Shown here: positions 9,046-17,305 of the stretch, piece after piece
Numbering within the stretch: position 1 is the first letter of the stretch
Layout of the letters: each line of letters opens with the position of its first letter
Assembly (NCBI RefSeq): GCF_002368295.1
Contig: NZ_AP018248.1
Location: 2,229,977 to 2,293,976 of the forward strand
Direction of reading: 5' to 3'
Source of the DNA: Tolypothrix tenuis PCC 7101
Lineage (GTDB): Bacteria; Cyanobacteriota; Cyanobacteriia; Cyanobacteriales; Nostocaceae
DNA: 64,000 nucleotides
Made by a program: the position numbers and the translations under genes
Notes under the pieces: model-generated
Told to the model about the DNA's origin: nothing
The model's database searches: none
The model's input: only the letters and a program-made list of their open reading frames with translations

Positions 9046-9318
9046 ATGAATATATTTGGTATTGGTCTGCCGGAAATGGCTGTAATTTTTGTAGTAGCAC
9101 TGTTAATCTTTGGGCCAAAAAAGCTTCCAGAGGTTGGACGTAGCTTAGGTAAAGCAATTCGGGGCTTTCAAGAAGCCTCAAATGAATTTCAAAATGAGTT
9201 TAAGCGGGAAGCTGAACAAATAGAACAAGCTGTGAAAACTACTGCTGAACTTGAACCCAAGCAAATCGAAGCAGCACCAGTACAGCATGACACTGCTGAT
9301 TCTTCACCCAAAAGCTAG
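9046..9318 (+). CDS. tatA: TatA/E family twin-arginine translocase subunit
   Basis: A 90-residue protein: a short N-terminal membrane helix (MAVIFVVALLIFGP), the conserved hinge FGPKKLPEVGRSLGKAIRGF, then an amphipathic helix and an acidic, low-complexity tail. This is diagnostic of TatA/E, which forms the pore-like part of the Tat system that exports folded proteins across the thylakoid and plasma membranes. It lies between psbH and pth in an order I recall from other filamentous cyanobacteria. It is too short and lacks the extended region of a TatB. Confidence 0.93.
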   Translation: MNIFGIGLPEMAVIFVVALLIFGPKKLPEVGRSLGKAIRGFQEASNEFQNEFKREAEQIEQAVKTTAELEPKQIEAAPVQHDTADSSPKS

Positions 9319-9610
9319 AAAGGTGATGCATATACAATGACTGGCAATTTTAGATTTTAGATTGCCGATTTTAGATTGTTTTGTGATTTGAGATGCATAA
9401 GTGCTGATGCAAAATTCAATATATCTTTGTCATTGCGAATGCAGCGTTAAGTCTTTTCCCAAGGAGACGCTACATTAATAACTTTGTGGAACCATTTACC
9501 TCAAGTTTCTAGGTAAAACAATTCTCAAATCCTTAAACTTCATCCATTTATTGATGGAATTATTCCCAAATCCAAAATCTAAAATCCAAAATTGATAGAG
9601 TAGATTCAAA

Positions 9611-10252
9611 ATGACAGAGGCTGTTACAAAACCAGCTTTGGTGATTCCTCAGCTAATTGTTGGGTTGGGGAATCCAGAGCCTAAATATGATCAAACGCGC
9701 CATAATATTGGCTTTGCGGCTGTTGATGCACTTTCACGTGCTTGGCAAATTCCGTTAGCTGAAAATAAAAAGTTTCAAGGCGAGTATGGTGAAGGGGTTG
9801 CGCCTGTGGGGGGTAAAATCCGCTTGCTGAAGCCATTAACCTATATGAATCGCTCAGGACAAGCAATACAAGCTGTAACTAGTTGGTATAAATTACCGCC
9901 AGAGTCGGTGTTGGTCGTTTATGATGAGATGGATTTACCGCTAGGAAAGACCCGCTTGCGCTTATCTGGTTCCGCTGGGGGTCATAATGGAATGAAAAGT
10001 GCGATCGCTCATTTAAGTTCCCAAAATTTCCCTAGGTTACGTATCGGTATTGGGAAACCAAAAGGAGCAGGTAATAACGATGATTCCGGGGCTGTTTCCC
10101 ATGTACTAGGACGTTTTACTGCTGCTGAAAATCAAACAATGTCTGCTGTACTTCAGTTTGTAGTTGAGTGTATAGAACTCTCTCTCAAACAAGGAGTAGA
10201 AAAAGCAATGAACCGTTGTAACAGCCGCACTATAGAGATTTCTGAATCTTAG
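9611..10252 (+). CDS. pth: Peptidyl-tRNA hydrolase
   Basis: A 213-residue enzyme that releases peptides from peptidyl-tRNA that has dropped off the ribosome. Family motifs are in order: LIVGLGNPEPKYDQTRHNIGF with the catalytic His, KPLTYMNRSG, VYDEMDLPLGKTRLR with the catalytic-site Asp, and SGSAGGHNGMKSAIAHL. Length and motif spacing are normal. The 290 bp before it carry repeat fragments (ttttagatttt, aatccaaaatct), so co-transcription with tatA is uncertain. A structured, T-rich region follows at 10343-10396. Confidence 0.96.
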   Translation: MTEAVTKPALVIPQLIVGLGNPEPKYDQTRHNIGFAAVDALSRAWQIPLAENKKFQGEYGEGVAPVGGKIRLLKPLTYMNRSGQAIQAVTSWYKLPPESVLVVYDEMDLPLGKTRLRLSGSAGGHNGMKSAIAHLSSQNFPRLRIGIGKPKGAGNNDDSGAVSHVLGRFTAAENQTMSAVLQFVVECIELSLKQGVEKAMNRCNSRTIEISES

Positions 10253-10342
10253 TTAATTTTTTTAATTTGGTTGATGGGCAGCGATTGTCGCCTACTCCAT
10301 CCAACCATACTCAGACAATTCAAACCCAGCAAATTTATACAA

Positions 10343-10396
10343 ATAGACTAAATCACACCCCAATCAGGGGTGCGGTAAGTCTATGTGATTTTTTTT
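10343..10396 (+). terminator. Structured terminator-like element with two alternative folds downstream of pth
   Basis: CACCCC (10356-10361) pairs with GGGGTG (10367-10372). Outside it, ATAGACT (10343-10349) can pair with AGTCTAT (10378-10384), or AATCACA (10351-10357) can pair with TGTGATT (10384-10390) running into eight T residues. The two outer pairings cross, so they exclude each other. The second fold looks like an intrinsic terminator. No gene follows on this strand, so ending pth transcription is the simplest role. Confidence 0.55.
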
Positions 10397-10432
10397 CACA
10401 GTCATGGAAGTGTTTTTTGCTTGCGTGTACTA

Positions 10433-10462
10433 CTCCGACTTGCCCACAGGCCTAAGTCGGAG
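10433..10462. other. Strong hairpin of unknown role
   Basis: Perfect 9-bp stem CTCCGACTT (10433-10441) and AAGTCGGAG (10454-10462), with an inner GCC-caca-GGC stem. It lies in the gene-free 10253-10717 stretch between pth and rpsU; the rest of that stretch shows only weak frames. Confidence 0.4.
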
Positions 10463-10717
10463 CTGCAAAACTCGCTCGCTGTTGCTCTATGGGGTACATT
10501 CATCGCTAAATGTATGGATCAAAATCCCATGAGTTTGATACAGCATCTGGAGGCCTTGCAACCTTTAAGAGATTCCAGGCTAGACTTTAGCAGCCATCTC
10601 TGTTCCTTATCAGGTTGTTTTGTTTTTGATACTTTCCGCACCTTCAGTAACATCAATTAGTGAGTACGGTAGGCAATATCTAGAACAAGCCAGCCTTTAG
10701 CACTACCAGTAATAAGT

Positions 10718-10897
10718 TTATTTAAAACGGCGTTTACGTCTAGCTGCTACTGCCTTACGTTTACGCTTTTCTAATGGGGTTTCAAAGTGCCGATGGTATT
10801 TAACGTCAGCTAATATTCCAGCTTTGGAAACCTGGCGTTTAAAACGACGCAGTGCTGAATCTATTCCTTCGTTCTCTCCTAAAACCACTTGGGTCAT
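10718..10897 (-). CDS. rpsU: 30S ribosomal protein S21
   Basis: A 59-residue basic protein starting MTQVVLGENEGIDSALRRFK with the Arg/Lys-rich tail (RKAVAARRKRRFK) typical of S21. Start chosen at 10897: a GAGGA Shine-Dalgarno-like sequence sits about 10 nt upstream, and the 23 extra residues of the longer frame do not resemble S21. S21 binds the small subunit near the anti-Shine-Dalgarno region. In cyanobacteria rpsU genes are often single and respond to cold or stress. Confidence 0.95.
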   Translation of the reverse strand: MTQVVLGENEGIDSALRRFKRQVSKAGILADVKYHRHFETPLEKRKRKAVAARRKRRFK

Positions 10898-11313
10898 TCT
10901 TGATTTATCCTCATATCGATCAGTTTCCATTGTAATAGCAGCCCCGAACTTAGCAAAACTCCCCAAGCTAAGAATCGGTAAAAAACATAATTTTCTGAAT
11001 TGATGTAATCACTATTAGCAGTAAAATCTTGGGTTTTGCCATTAAGTAGATATAGTTTTGCGACTATACCAACTGTGTTTAGCCTTCTGGAACGAACAGA
11101 AAATTCGGGGTTTTGAAAGCCTGGTTTAGCTAGGAAACTCTCCTGTAGAGCTTGTTTCTCTGTGCCTATACCAATCTTCAGTAATTCCTGACTTTGGGAC
11201 TACTGAAGGTTGGCGATCGCACTCTACCAGTTTTCCCGCTATACTATATCGTGGTAATATTTGTAACCAGGAATTCTATTAACTATTACTTAAAACTGCT
11301 GCTTTTAGAGATT
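10898..11313. other. Gene-free leader region upstream of rpsU with a hairpin
   Basis: No gene is seen. A long hairpin at 11171-11213 pairs CTTCAGTA (11176-11183) with TACTGAAG (11201-11208), plus an outer CCAA/TTGG pair; the arms are 17 nt apart. It may lie in the rpsU 5' region or mark the end of the upstream minus-strand gene; no T-run follows on either strand. Confidence 0.4.
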
Positions 11314-11658
11314 TTAAAAGTTAATTCTTCCTTGACTAAGTAATTTATATCCAGCTACTAAAGCGGCACAAGCAACAAATAAATTCCACAAGCTAGTGGC
11401 TCTAAAAAATACTCCACCGCTTAAGAAAACTAACACTAACCCAAGACCTAATAAACCCCATCCCAAATTACGTGCTTCTCGTCCGAAAAACATTAAGGTG
11501 ATTAAACCTGCCATAATTGCTAAGACTGAAGCGGTAGCAGGTAAGCTGCGCGAGAAAATTGAATAGTATCCACTCACAAAAATAATATTTTGTCCGAAAA
11601 AGTAGATACCTATAAAAACTAGAACTAAACCTATTAGTTTGATTAACAGCCTACTCAT
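11314..11658 (-). CDS. Small membrane protein of unknown function
   Basis: A 114-residue protein with four predicted membrane helices at about residues 5-28, 42-60, 67-85 and 92-107, few charges, and the motif FFGREARNLGWGLLGLGLVL between helices 2 and 3. I do not recognise a named family; similar short four-helix proteins are annotated as hypothetical in cyanobacteria. Codon use and A/T content resemble its neighbours. It is on the same strand as rpsU, 416 bp upstream of it. Confidence 0.7.
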   Translation of the reverse strand: MSRLLIKLIGLVLVFIGIYFFGQNIIFVSGYYSIFSRSLPATASVLAIMAGLITLMFFGREARNLGWGLLGLGLVLVFLSGGVFFRATSLWNLFVACAALVAGYKLLSQGRINF

Positions 11659-11975
11659 AATTTTTTTGCATTTTTAATGGCTGCAATTATTATTTTAATT
11701 ATGATTATACTTGAGTTTTTCAATGCCTACAAAACAAGCAGTTAAATTTATTTAAATTTCATATTTGTAATACGTAAATCTACGGCATAGCACCCCGAGC
11801 AATTTGCAGTAATGTCAAGGTTTAGAAACAAAAATATACAGAGCGATGCGATGAAAGATAGTTGGAGATGGCTGTCATTGGTCATTGGTCATTGGTCATT
11901 GGTAAGGGTTTCAAGCCTATTTAGGTTTCGTAATATACTTGGGTTTAGTTTCACCGACTTACTTAGCCACGATGA
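11659..11975. other. Gene-free stretch with heptamer repeat
   Basis: Contains a short tandem 'cattggt' heptamer run (about 11876-11902, four copies). A small open frame (11812-12012) across it looks like chance. Confidence 0.45.
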
Positions 11976-12833
11976 TTATTCAGGACTTGCATCGATAGAC
12001 AGCGCTAACTGATAGAGTTGACGACGGGACAAGGAAGTGAATTTTGCTAATTGACGGCTAGCTTGCGATCGCGATATTCCCTGACGGATTAATTGTTCTA
12101 GTTCAGCTTTGAGTTCTGCTTCTGTGAGTTGGGGTTGGCTGGGTGGAATTCCCGCAACCACAAGAGTATATTCGCCTTGGGGTTCGCGTTGGTTGTAGTG
12201 GGCGATCGCTTCGGCAATAGTTCCCCGCCAAAACTCCTCGTAAAATTTGGTTAATTCCCTAGCGAGGACAATTTGGCGATCGCTACCTAACATTTCTCCT
12301 AAGTCTTGTAACGTATCGCGTAAACGATGGGGCGATTCGTAGAAAATTATTGTGCGAGATTCTGTTTGCAACGATTCTAAATATTCTCGGCGTTGTTGAG
12401 TTTTAGCGGCGAGAAAGCCTTCAAATACAAATCGATCAGTAGGTAAACCAGATGCGCTTAAAGCTGTAATTGCTGCACTCGCCCCCGGAATTGGTACTAC
12501 TGTTATCCCCGCTTCTATACAAGCTCTCACCAGTTCATATCCCGGATCGGAAATTCCTGGCATACCCGCATCACTCACCAAAGCAATTGCTTTACCATTA
12601 GCTAAATGCTCTAATAATTCTGGAATCCGGCTAGTACGATTGTGTTCGTGATAGCTAATTTGGGGAGTCTGAACTTGGAAATGTTGCAAAAGTTTCCCCG
12701 TGTGACGTGTATCTTCCGCAGCAATTAAATCCACATTTTGTAAAATTCGCACCGCCCGAAAGGTGATATCTTCCAGATTGCCAATTGGTGTACCGACAAC
12801 GTAAAGTGTTCCTGGTTTTGGATCTGTCTGCAT
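11976..12833 (-). CDS. rsmI: 16S rRNA (cytidine-1402-2'-O)-methyltransferase RsmI
   Basis: A 285-residue tetrapyrrole-methylase-fold enzyme that 2'-O-methylates C1402 in the ribosomal P-site. Motifs: GTLYVVGTPIGNLEDITFRA, AAEDTRHTGKLL, ALVSDAGMPGISDPGYELV, PGASAAITALSASGLPTDRF and FYESPHRL. Start chosen at 12833 (MQTDPKPGTLYVV); a longer frame to 12935 only reads through heptamer repeats as PIPIPQSPVP. The repeat run ends directly at the start codon, so the leader is repeat-derived and has no obvious Shine-Dalgarno. It is divergent from the PfkB kinase gene. Confidence 0.95.
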   Translation of the reverse strand: MQTDPKPGTLYVVGTPIGNLEDITFRAVRILQNVDLIAAEDTRHTGKLLQHFQVQTPQISYHEHNRTSRIPELLEHLANGKAIALVSDAGMPGISDPGYELVRACIEAGITVVPIPGASAAITALSASGLPTDRFVFEGFLAAKTQQRREYLESLQTESRTIIFYESPHRLRDTLQDLGEMLGSDRQIVLARELTKFYEEFWRGTIAEAIAHYNQREPQGEYTLVVAGIPPSQPQLTEAELKAELEQLIRQGISRSQASRQLAKFTSLSRRQLYQLALSIDASPE

Positions 12834-12972
12834 GGGGACTGGGGATTGGGGAATGGGGATTGGGGACTGGGGATTTGGAAAAAGCAGGGGGGCAGGGGGC
12901 AGGGGGAAAAATAAATTAAAAATTCCTATTACCAATTACCAATTACCAATTACCAATTACCCATTGACAAAT
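12834..12972. repeat. Heptanucleotide tandem repeats between rsmI and the PfkB gene
   Basis: Runs of ggggatt/ggggact units (12835-12873) and of attacca/accaatt units (12928-12962) fill the divergent spacer, so both promoters must lie in or beside repeat DNA. Confidence 0.75.
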
Positions 12973-12977
12973 GACAA

Positions 12978-13841
12978 ATGACAAATAACGCCTTATTTGT
13001 AGGTTTAGTAACCTTGGATTTGATTTACTTGGCTGAGTCGCCTCCCCAGAATAATCAGAAGATTGTTGCTAATGACTATACTGTGGCAGCAGGTGGCCCG
13101 GCTACAAATGCGGCTGTTACATTTAGCCATTTAGGTAATCAAGCTACAGTGTTGGGTATTGTGGGTTCTCACCCGATGACGCAGCTAATTCGTACAGATT
13201 TGGCAGCTTACAAAGTAGCGATCGCGGATCTTTACCCTACCACTAATGCTGCTGTACCTGTATCTTCCATCATTGTTACCCAATCTACAGGTGAACGAGC
13301 AGTAGTTTCTATTAATGCAGTCAAAACTCAAGCTAGTAGTTCATCAATCCCGGCTGATATTTTGCAAAACATTGATATAGTGCTGATTGATGGACATCAA
13401 ATGGTAGTGGGTATTGAACTTTCTCAAATGGCTAAAGCTCAGAATATCCCAATTGTGATTGATGGTGGTAGTTGGAAAAGCGGATTTGAGGAACTGTTAC
13501 CTTCTGTTGATTACGCGATTTGTTCTGCTAATTTTCATCCTCCCAACTGTCAAACAGCTGCAGAAGTTTTCGCCTATCTCAGTTCGTTTAAAATTCCCCA
13601 CATCGCCATTACCCACGGCGAACAACCGATTGAATACTTAAGTTGCGGCGATAGTGGTGTTGTGAATGTGCCACATATTCAACCAGTTGATACACTGGGT
13701 GCTGGAGATATTTTTCACGGTGCTTTCTGTCATCACATTTTACAAGCAAGTTTTACTGATGCGCTAGCTCAGGCTGCGAAAGTTGCCGCTAATGCTTGCC
13801 AATTTTTCGGCACACGCCGTTGGATAGAAGCCAATCACTGA
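12978..13841 (+). CDS. PfkB-family (ribokinase-like) sugar kinase
   Basis: A 287-residue cytosolic kinase. The first family signature is GGPATNAAVTFSHLGNQ near residue 40; the second, DTLGAGDIFHGAF near residue 240, carries the anion hole and the catalytic Asp of GAGD. Substrate cannot be told from sequence; relatives phosphorylate ribose, fructose, adenosine or similar. It lies 31 bp before the CysQ-like phosphatase on the same strand, so the two probably form an operon; kinase plus nucleotide phosphatase may suggest sugar or nucleotide salvage (inference). Confidence 0.9.
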   Translation: MTNNALFVGLVTLDLIYLAESPPQNNQKIVANDYTVAAGGPATNAAVTFSHLGNQATVLGIVGSHPMTQLIRTDLAAYKVAIADLYPTTNAAVPVSSIIVTQSTGERAVVSINAVKTQASSSSIPADILQNIDIVLIDGHQMVVGIELSQMAKAQNIPIVIDGGSWKSGFEELLPSVDYAICSANFHPPNCQTAAEVFAYLSSFKIPHIAITHGEQPIEYLSCGDSGVVNVPHIQPVDTLGAGDIFHGAFCHHILQASFTDALAQAAKVAANACQFFGTRRWIEANH

Positions 13842-13872
13842 TTAGAGATTTCACTCAGATAAGGCAAAATGA

Positions 13873-14736
13873 ATGAAAGATTTACAAGAAATTTTAGCGA
13901 TCGCTCGTCAGGTAGGATGGGGAGCAGCAGATATATTACAGTCTTATTATCACGGGACTATTAAAGACTCTAATTTAGAAATTGAATATAAACAAAATGA
14001 ACCTGTAACCGCTGCAGATATCGCTACTAGTCAATATATTTTAGACAATTTACAAGCAGCTTTAGGTAACGAAGATTTTGCTTATATTAGTGAGGAAACT
14101 TATAAATCACAACAGGGTAAAAATAACTCTCAATATGTATGGATAATTGATCCCTTAGATGGCACTCGAGATTTTATTGATAAAACTGGAGACTATGCAA
14201 TTCACATTGCTTTAGTTACAGAAAATCGCCCAGTACTATCTGTTGTATCATTACCAGAATCAGAAAAGTTATATTATGCTACCAAGGGCGGCGGTACATT
14301 TGTTGAAACTCGTAATAGTTCTATTCCCTTACAAATATCTTTAAACTTAGATACAAAGCCTTTAGAAGATTTAACTTTAGTAGTAAGTCGCTCTCACCGT
14401 AACCAAAGATTAAATTATTTATTAGAAAATTTACCCTGTAAAAATCATAAATCTGTTGGTAGTGTTGGTTGTAAAATTGCTACTATTCTGGAACAAAAGG
14501 CAGATATTTATATTTCTCTTTCTGGCTCATCTGCGCCTAAAGATTGGGATATAGCAGCGCCAGAATTAATTTTAACCGAAGCTGGCGGTCAGTTCACTCA
14601 TTTTGATGGCACACCATTACAGTACAACACTGGTGATATTAGTCAATGGGGTGGTTTACTAGCAAGCAATGGTCTATATCATGAGGATTTATGTCAACAA
14701 TCCGAGAGAATTTTAGCAAATTTTTCTAATAGCTAA
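13873..14736 (+). CDS. cysQ: Inositol monophosphatase-family phosphatase, CysQ-like 3'(2'),5'-bisphosphate nucleotidase
   Basis: A 287-residue Mg2+-dependent phosphatase. The metal site is seen in SEET (Glu), WIIDPLDGTRDFI (Asp, Asp) and DWDIAAPELILTEAGG (Asp), the standard three motifs of the family. CysQ-type members remove the 3'-phosphate from PAP, a by-product of sulfate assimilation; inositol monophosphatase activity is the alternative, and sequence alone does not decide. It is immediately downstream of the PfkB kinase. A repeat carrying the ISAs1 insertion begins 22 bp after its stop. Confidence 0.85.
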   Translation: MKDLQEILAIARQVGWGAADILQSYYHGTIKDSNLEIEYKQNEPVTAADIATSQYILDNLQAALGNEDFAYISEETYKSQQGKNNSQYVWIIDPLDGTRDFIDKTGDYAIHIALVTENRPVLSVVSLPESEKLYYATKGGGTFVETRNSSIPLQISLNLDTKPLEDLTLVVSRSHRNQRLNYLLENLPCKNHKSVGSVGCKIATILEQKADIYISLSGSSAPKDWDIAAPELILTEAGGQFTHFDGTPLQYNTGDISQWGGLLASNGLYHEDLCQQSERILANFSNS

Positions 14737-14761
14737 ATGATATATCAAGAGTTGTAGAGAC

Positions 14762-14769
14762 GCGATTAA
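14762..14769. repeat. Left 8-bp target-site duplication of the ISAs1 element
   Basis: GCGATTAA directly precedes the left inverted repeat and is repeated exactly at 16201-16208. Confidence 0.85.
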
Positions 14770-16200
14770 CAGGGTAAGCTCATCTAATTTGGTATAATGC
14801 GAACTTGACAAATTAAAGAATATAAGGGCAGAAGACCGAATAAAAAACGCACTTGACAACTGAGCAGGATAAATGAGAAGACTTCAATGCTGTTGTCAAA
14901 AGATGGTCAGGAGTCAGGAAGATGTCACAAGGCTTTGAAATGAAATCTGCTGATGCTACGAAAAATTCTGGTGGTAACAGACAGGCAAAACAAGTGGCAG
15001 ACATCGGCAGTATTCAACAGAGTTTAGTGGAGCATTTTTCTGATATCAAAGATCCAAGAGTAGAGAGAACTAAAAAACATCAACTTACAGATATCTTGGT
15101 AATTGCGATTCTGGCAGTTATAGCAGGAGCGCAGGGATGGGAAGATATTGAAAATTACGGCATCAGTAAGCAACAATGGTTAGAAGAATTTTTAGTGCTA
15201 CCAAACGGAATTCCGTCAGATGACACTTTCCGTCGGGTGTTTGAGTTCATCAACCCAGAGGCATTAAATCGATGTTTTCTCAGTTGGGTAGAAACCTTAG
15301 TCACCAAAATGGGAGGAGAAATAATCCCCATAGATGGCAAGACGATTAGAGGTTCTTATGACCGAAATCAAGGGAAATCAGCACTTCATGTAATTAGTGC
15401 TTGGTCAAGTGAACAACACCTGGTTTTAGCACAGATGAAAGTAGAAGATAAATCCAATGAAATTACGGCGATTCCGGCATTATTGGAATTGATAGATATC
15501 ACAGGAGCTATCATTACCATTGATGCGATGGGAACACAAACCGAAATTGCCAAAAAGATTATCGATAAGAAAGCCGATTATATCTTGGCGCTTAAAGCTA
15601 ATCATCCCACTCTCTGTTCTCAGGTGAGTGAATGGTTTGAAACCGCTCTTGCCGATAATTTTCAAGGTATTGATGTCAGTTATGACAACCGGATTGAGAA
15701 AGGACATCACCGCAGAGAAATTCGTGAAGTTTGGACTGTACCCATTGCGGCAATTGGTGAGCTTTATCAACCCAAATTATGGACAGGATTGCGAACCCTG
15801 GTTATGGTTGTTCGTGTGCGTCATCTTTGGAATAAAACTACTCGTGAGGTTCAGTTTTATCTCACCTCTTTAACCAGTGATGCTCAACTTATCGGTCGCG
15901 CTATCCGAAAACACTGGGGCATTGAAAACGAGGCTCATTGGACGCTTGATTGTACTTTTGCTGAAGACGCTTGCCGTATTCGCTCTTTCCATAGCCCCCG
16001 CAATTTTGCTCTTTTACGACGCATTGCTCTTAATGCTCTTAACTGTGAACAGTCTTACAAACGTAGTCTGCGTCAAAAAATGAAACGCACTGCTATGGAT
16101 AACAATTATATGATTCGGGTTCTCAGTTGTTGTTTCATTAACAATACATTAGATTCTTCTGATTCCTTGTGTCAAGCCTGATTGAGATGCTCTTACCCTG
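14770..16200 (+). mobile_element. Complete ISAs1-family insertion sequence (1431 bp)
   Basis: Ends are CAGGGTAAGCTCATCT (14770-14785) and, inverted, CAGGGTAAGAGCATCT (from 16200 leftward): 14 of 16 matches. An exact 8-bp GCGATTAA duplication flanks it. One full-length transposase gene lies inside with no frameshift, so the copy may be active. With the element and one duplication removed, the host site is a perfect 20-bp palindrome, AGACGCGATTAATCGCGTCT. Confidence 0.9.
14922..16181 (+). CDS. ISAs1-family DDE transposase
   Basis: A 419-residue transposase. The N-terminal part (about 30-120) is the DDE-transposase-associated domain with the hallmark FSDIKDPRVERTKKHQLTDI. The catalytic region follows: IPIDGKTIRGS (first Asp), ITIDAMGTQ (second Asp), ILALKANHP, and HWGIENEAHWTLD with the catalytic Glu. 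The family includes the E. coli H-repeat proteins. Length is slightly above the usual 370-380; the extra residues are at the N-terminus, and an internal Met at residue 7 (MKSADATKN) could be the start. No stop or frameshift is seen. Confidence 0.93.
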   Translation: MSQGFEMKSADATKNSGGNRQAKQVADIGSIQQSLVEHFSDIKDPRVERTKKHQLTDILVIAILAVIAGAQGWEDIENYGISKQQWLEEFLVLPNGIPSDDTFRRVFEFINPEALNRCFLSWVETLVTKMGGEIIPIDGKTIRGSYDRNQGKSALHVISAWSSEQHLVLAQMKVEDKSNEITAIPALLELIDITGAIITIDAMGTQTEIAKKIIDKKADYILALKANHPTLCSQVSEWFETALADNFQGIDVSYDNRIEKGHHRREIREVWTVPIAAIGELYQPKLWTGLRTLVMVVRVRHLWNKTTREVQFYLTSLTSDAQLIGRAIRKHWGIENEAHWTLDCTFAEDACRIRSFHSPRNFALLRRIALNALNCEQSYKRSLRQKMKRTAMDNNYMIRVLSCCFINNTLDSSDSLCQA

Positions 16201-16208
16201 GCGATTAA
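16201..16208. repeat. Right 8-bp target-site duplication of the ISAs1 element
   Basis: GCGATTAA follows the right inverted repeat. The next bases, TCGCGTCT, complete the interrupted palindrome begun by AGAC at 14758-14761. Confidence 0.85.
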
Positions 16209-16216
16209 TCGCGTCT

Positions 16217-16549
16217 GGAATCCAAGGTTCAGAGGTGTTTGTCATTGGGTAATCGGTAATTGGTAATAGGAATTTATCATCGCCTAATCCCCATTTTCTA
16301 TGGCTATAGAATCTTTGAAAAAGCGTTTCCTTACGTCAACCCATGACAGAAATATCGGTTAAGCTTTCAATATCCTTGATGGGTTGCGCTGCGCTTAACC
16401 CATCCTACAGCTAAATTATATGTCGCGGGTTAAAAGTTGGAGAGACGCAATTAATTGCATCTCTCCTCAAAAGTCAAAAGCTAAAATTACTTTTTTGTTT
16501 GGCATTTGGTGTTTTTCCCCATTACCAATTACCAATTACCCATTACCAC
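16217..16549. other. Gene-free stretch with two palindromic repeats and heptamers
   Basis: Holds a hairpin GATGGGTT-gcgctgcgctt-AACCCATC (16378-16404); a 28-bp near-perfect palindrome GGAGAGACGCAATT/AATTGCATCTCTCC (16439-16466, one mismatched pair); and 'accaatt' heptamers up to the next start codon. The second palindrome is a relative of the one hit by the IS. Confidence 0.65.
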
Positions 16550-17158
16550 ATGACTACAGAATCATTTGAAAAAAATACCTGGGATTGGCAACTTTCTCAG
16601 TTACAACAACAAGTAGGAGAATGGATTGAGTACCAATTTTCTCGCTTAGAATCAGCTTTACCACAATTGCCCCCCGGATGGTCAATTAGTCCTTGGTTAA
16701 GTGAACTGTTAAAATTTCTATTTTGGCTGATATTAGGTTTATTTGTAGTTTGGTTGCTTTGGCTGTTGTGGCGAGAATTTAACCCTTATATATATTCTTG
16801 GTTGAATAGAAGAGGCAATCGTTATAGATCTGTTACAAATATCAGCGATACTGAGTTATCTGTACCTTTATGGTTAGCGCGATCGCAAGAGTATTATCGT
16901 CAAGGTAATTACCCTGAAGCTTGCCGTTGTTTATATATGGCAATATTACAGCGCTTGCATGATAGCAGTGTTATTAGCCACAAACCTAGCCGCACTGATG
17001 GCGAATATTTGCAATTGCTGCGAGCATCTATAACGCCTATCCAGCCTTATGAAACATTAATCACAACTCACGAACAATTATGTTTTGGCGATGCAGAAAT
17101 TCTGCCAGAAAATTATGAGCATTGTCAGCAAGCGTATCGGGAGATTGCGGGGGAGTAG
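16550..17158 (+). CDS. DUF4129 domain membrane protein
   Basis: A 202-residue protein with one or two membrane helices (about residues 55-82, FLFWLILGLFVVWLLWLLW) and a C-terminal DUF4129-type helical domain (SQEYYRQGNYPEACRCLYMA, then DGEYLQLL and THEQLCFG). Start chosen at 16550 (MTTESFEKNTWDW); the longer frame reads heptamer repeats (HYQLPITHYH). DUF4129 is often found with MoxR ATPases, DUF58 and transglutaminase-like proteins. Here it leads the cluster DUF4129-DUF4350-MoxR-CPBP-DUF58. Its biochemical role is unknown. Confidence 0.88.
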   Translation: MTTESFEKNTWDWQLSQLQQQVGEWIEYQFSRLESALPQLPPGWSISPWLSELLKFLFWLILGLFVVWLLWLLWREFNPYIYSWLNRRGNRYRSVTNISDTELSVPLWLARSQEYYRQGNYPEACRCLYMAILQRLHDSSVISHKPSRTDGEYLQLLRASITPIQPYETLITTHEQLCFGDAEILPENYEHCQQAYREIAGE

Positions 17159-17305
17159 GGTTTGGGGATGAGGGATATAAGGGAGATGAGGGAGAAAGAA
17201 TAAACGACAAATACTATTACCCATTCCCCATTACCCATTACCCATTCCCCATTACTGCATTACTATCTACAATATCCATAAGTTAAGTATAAAGCTGTAC
17301 ATTAA

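Noticed and set aside
10267..10660. Two overlapping small open frames after pth
   Set aside because: They cross strong hairpins and a T8 run, have odd composition and resemble no protein I know.
11812..12012. 66-residue plus-strand open frame
   Set aside because: It reads through heptamer repeats and the 3' end of rsmI; no ribosome-binding site.
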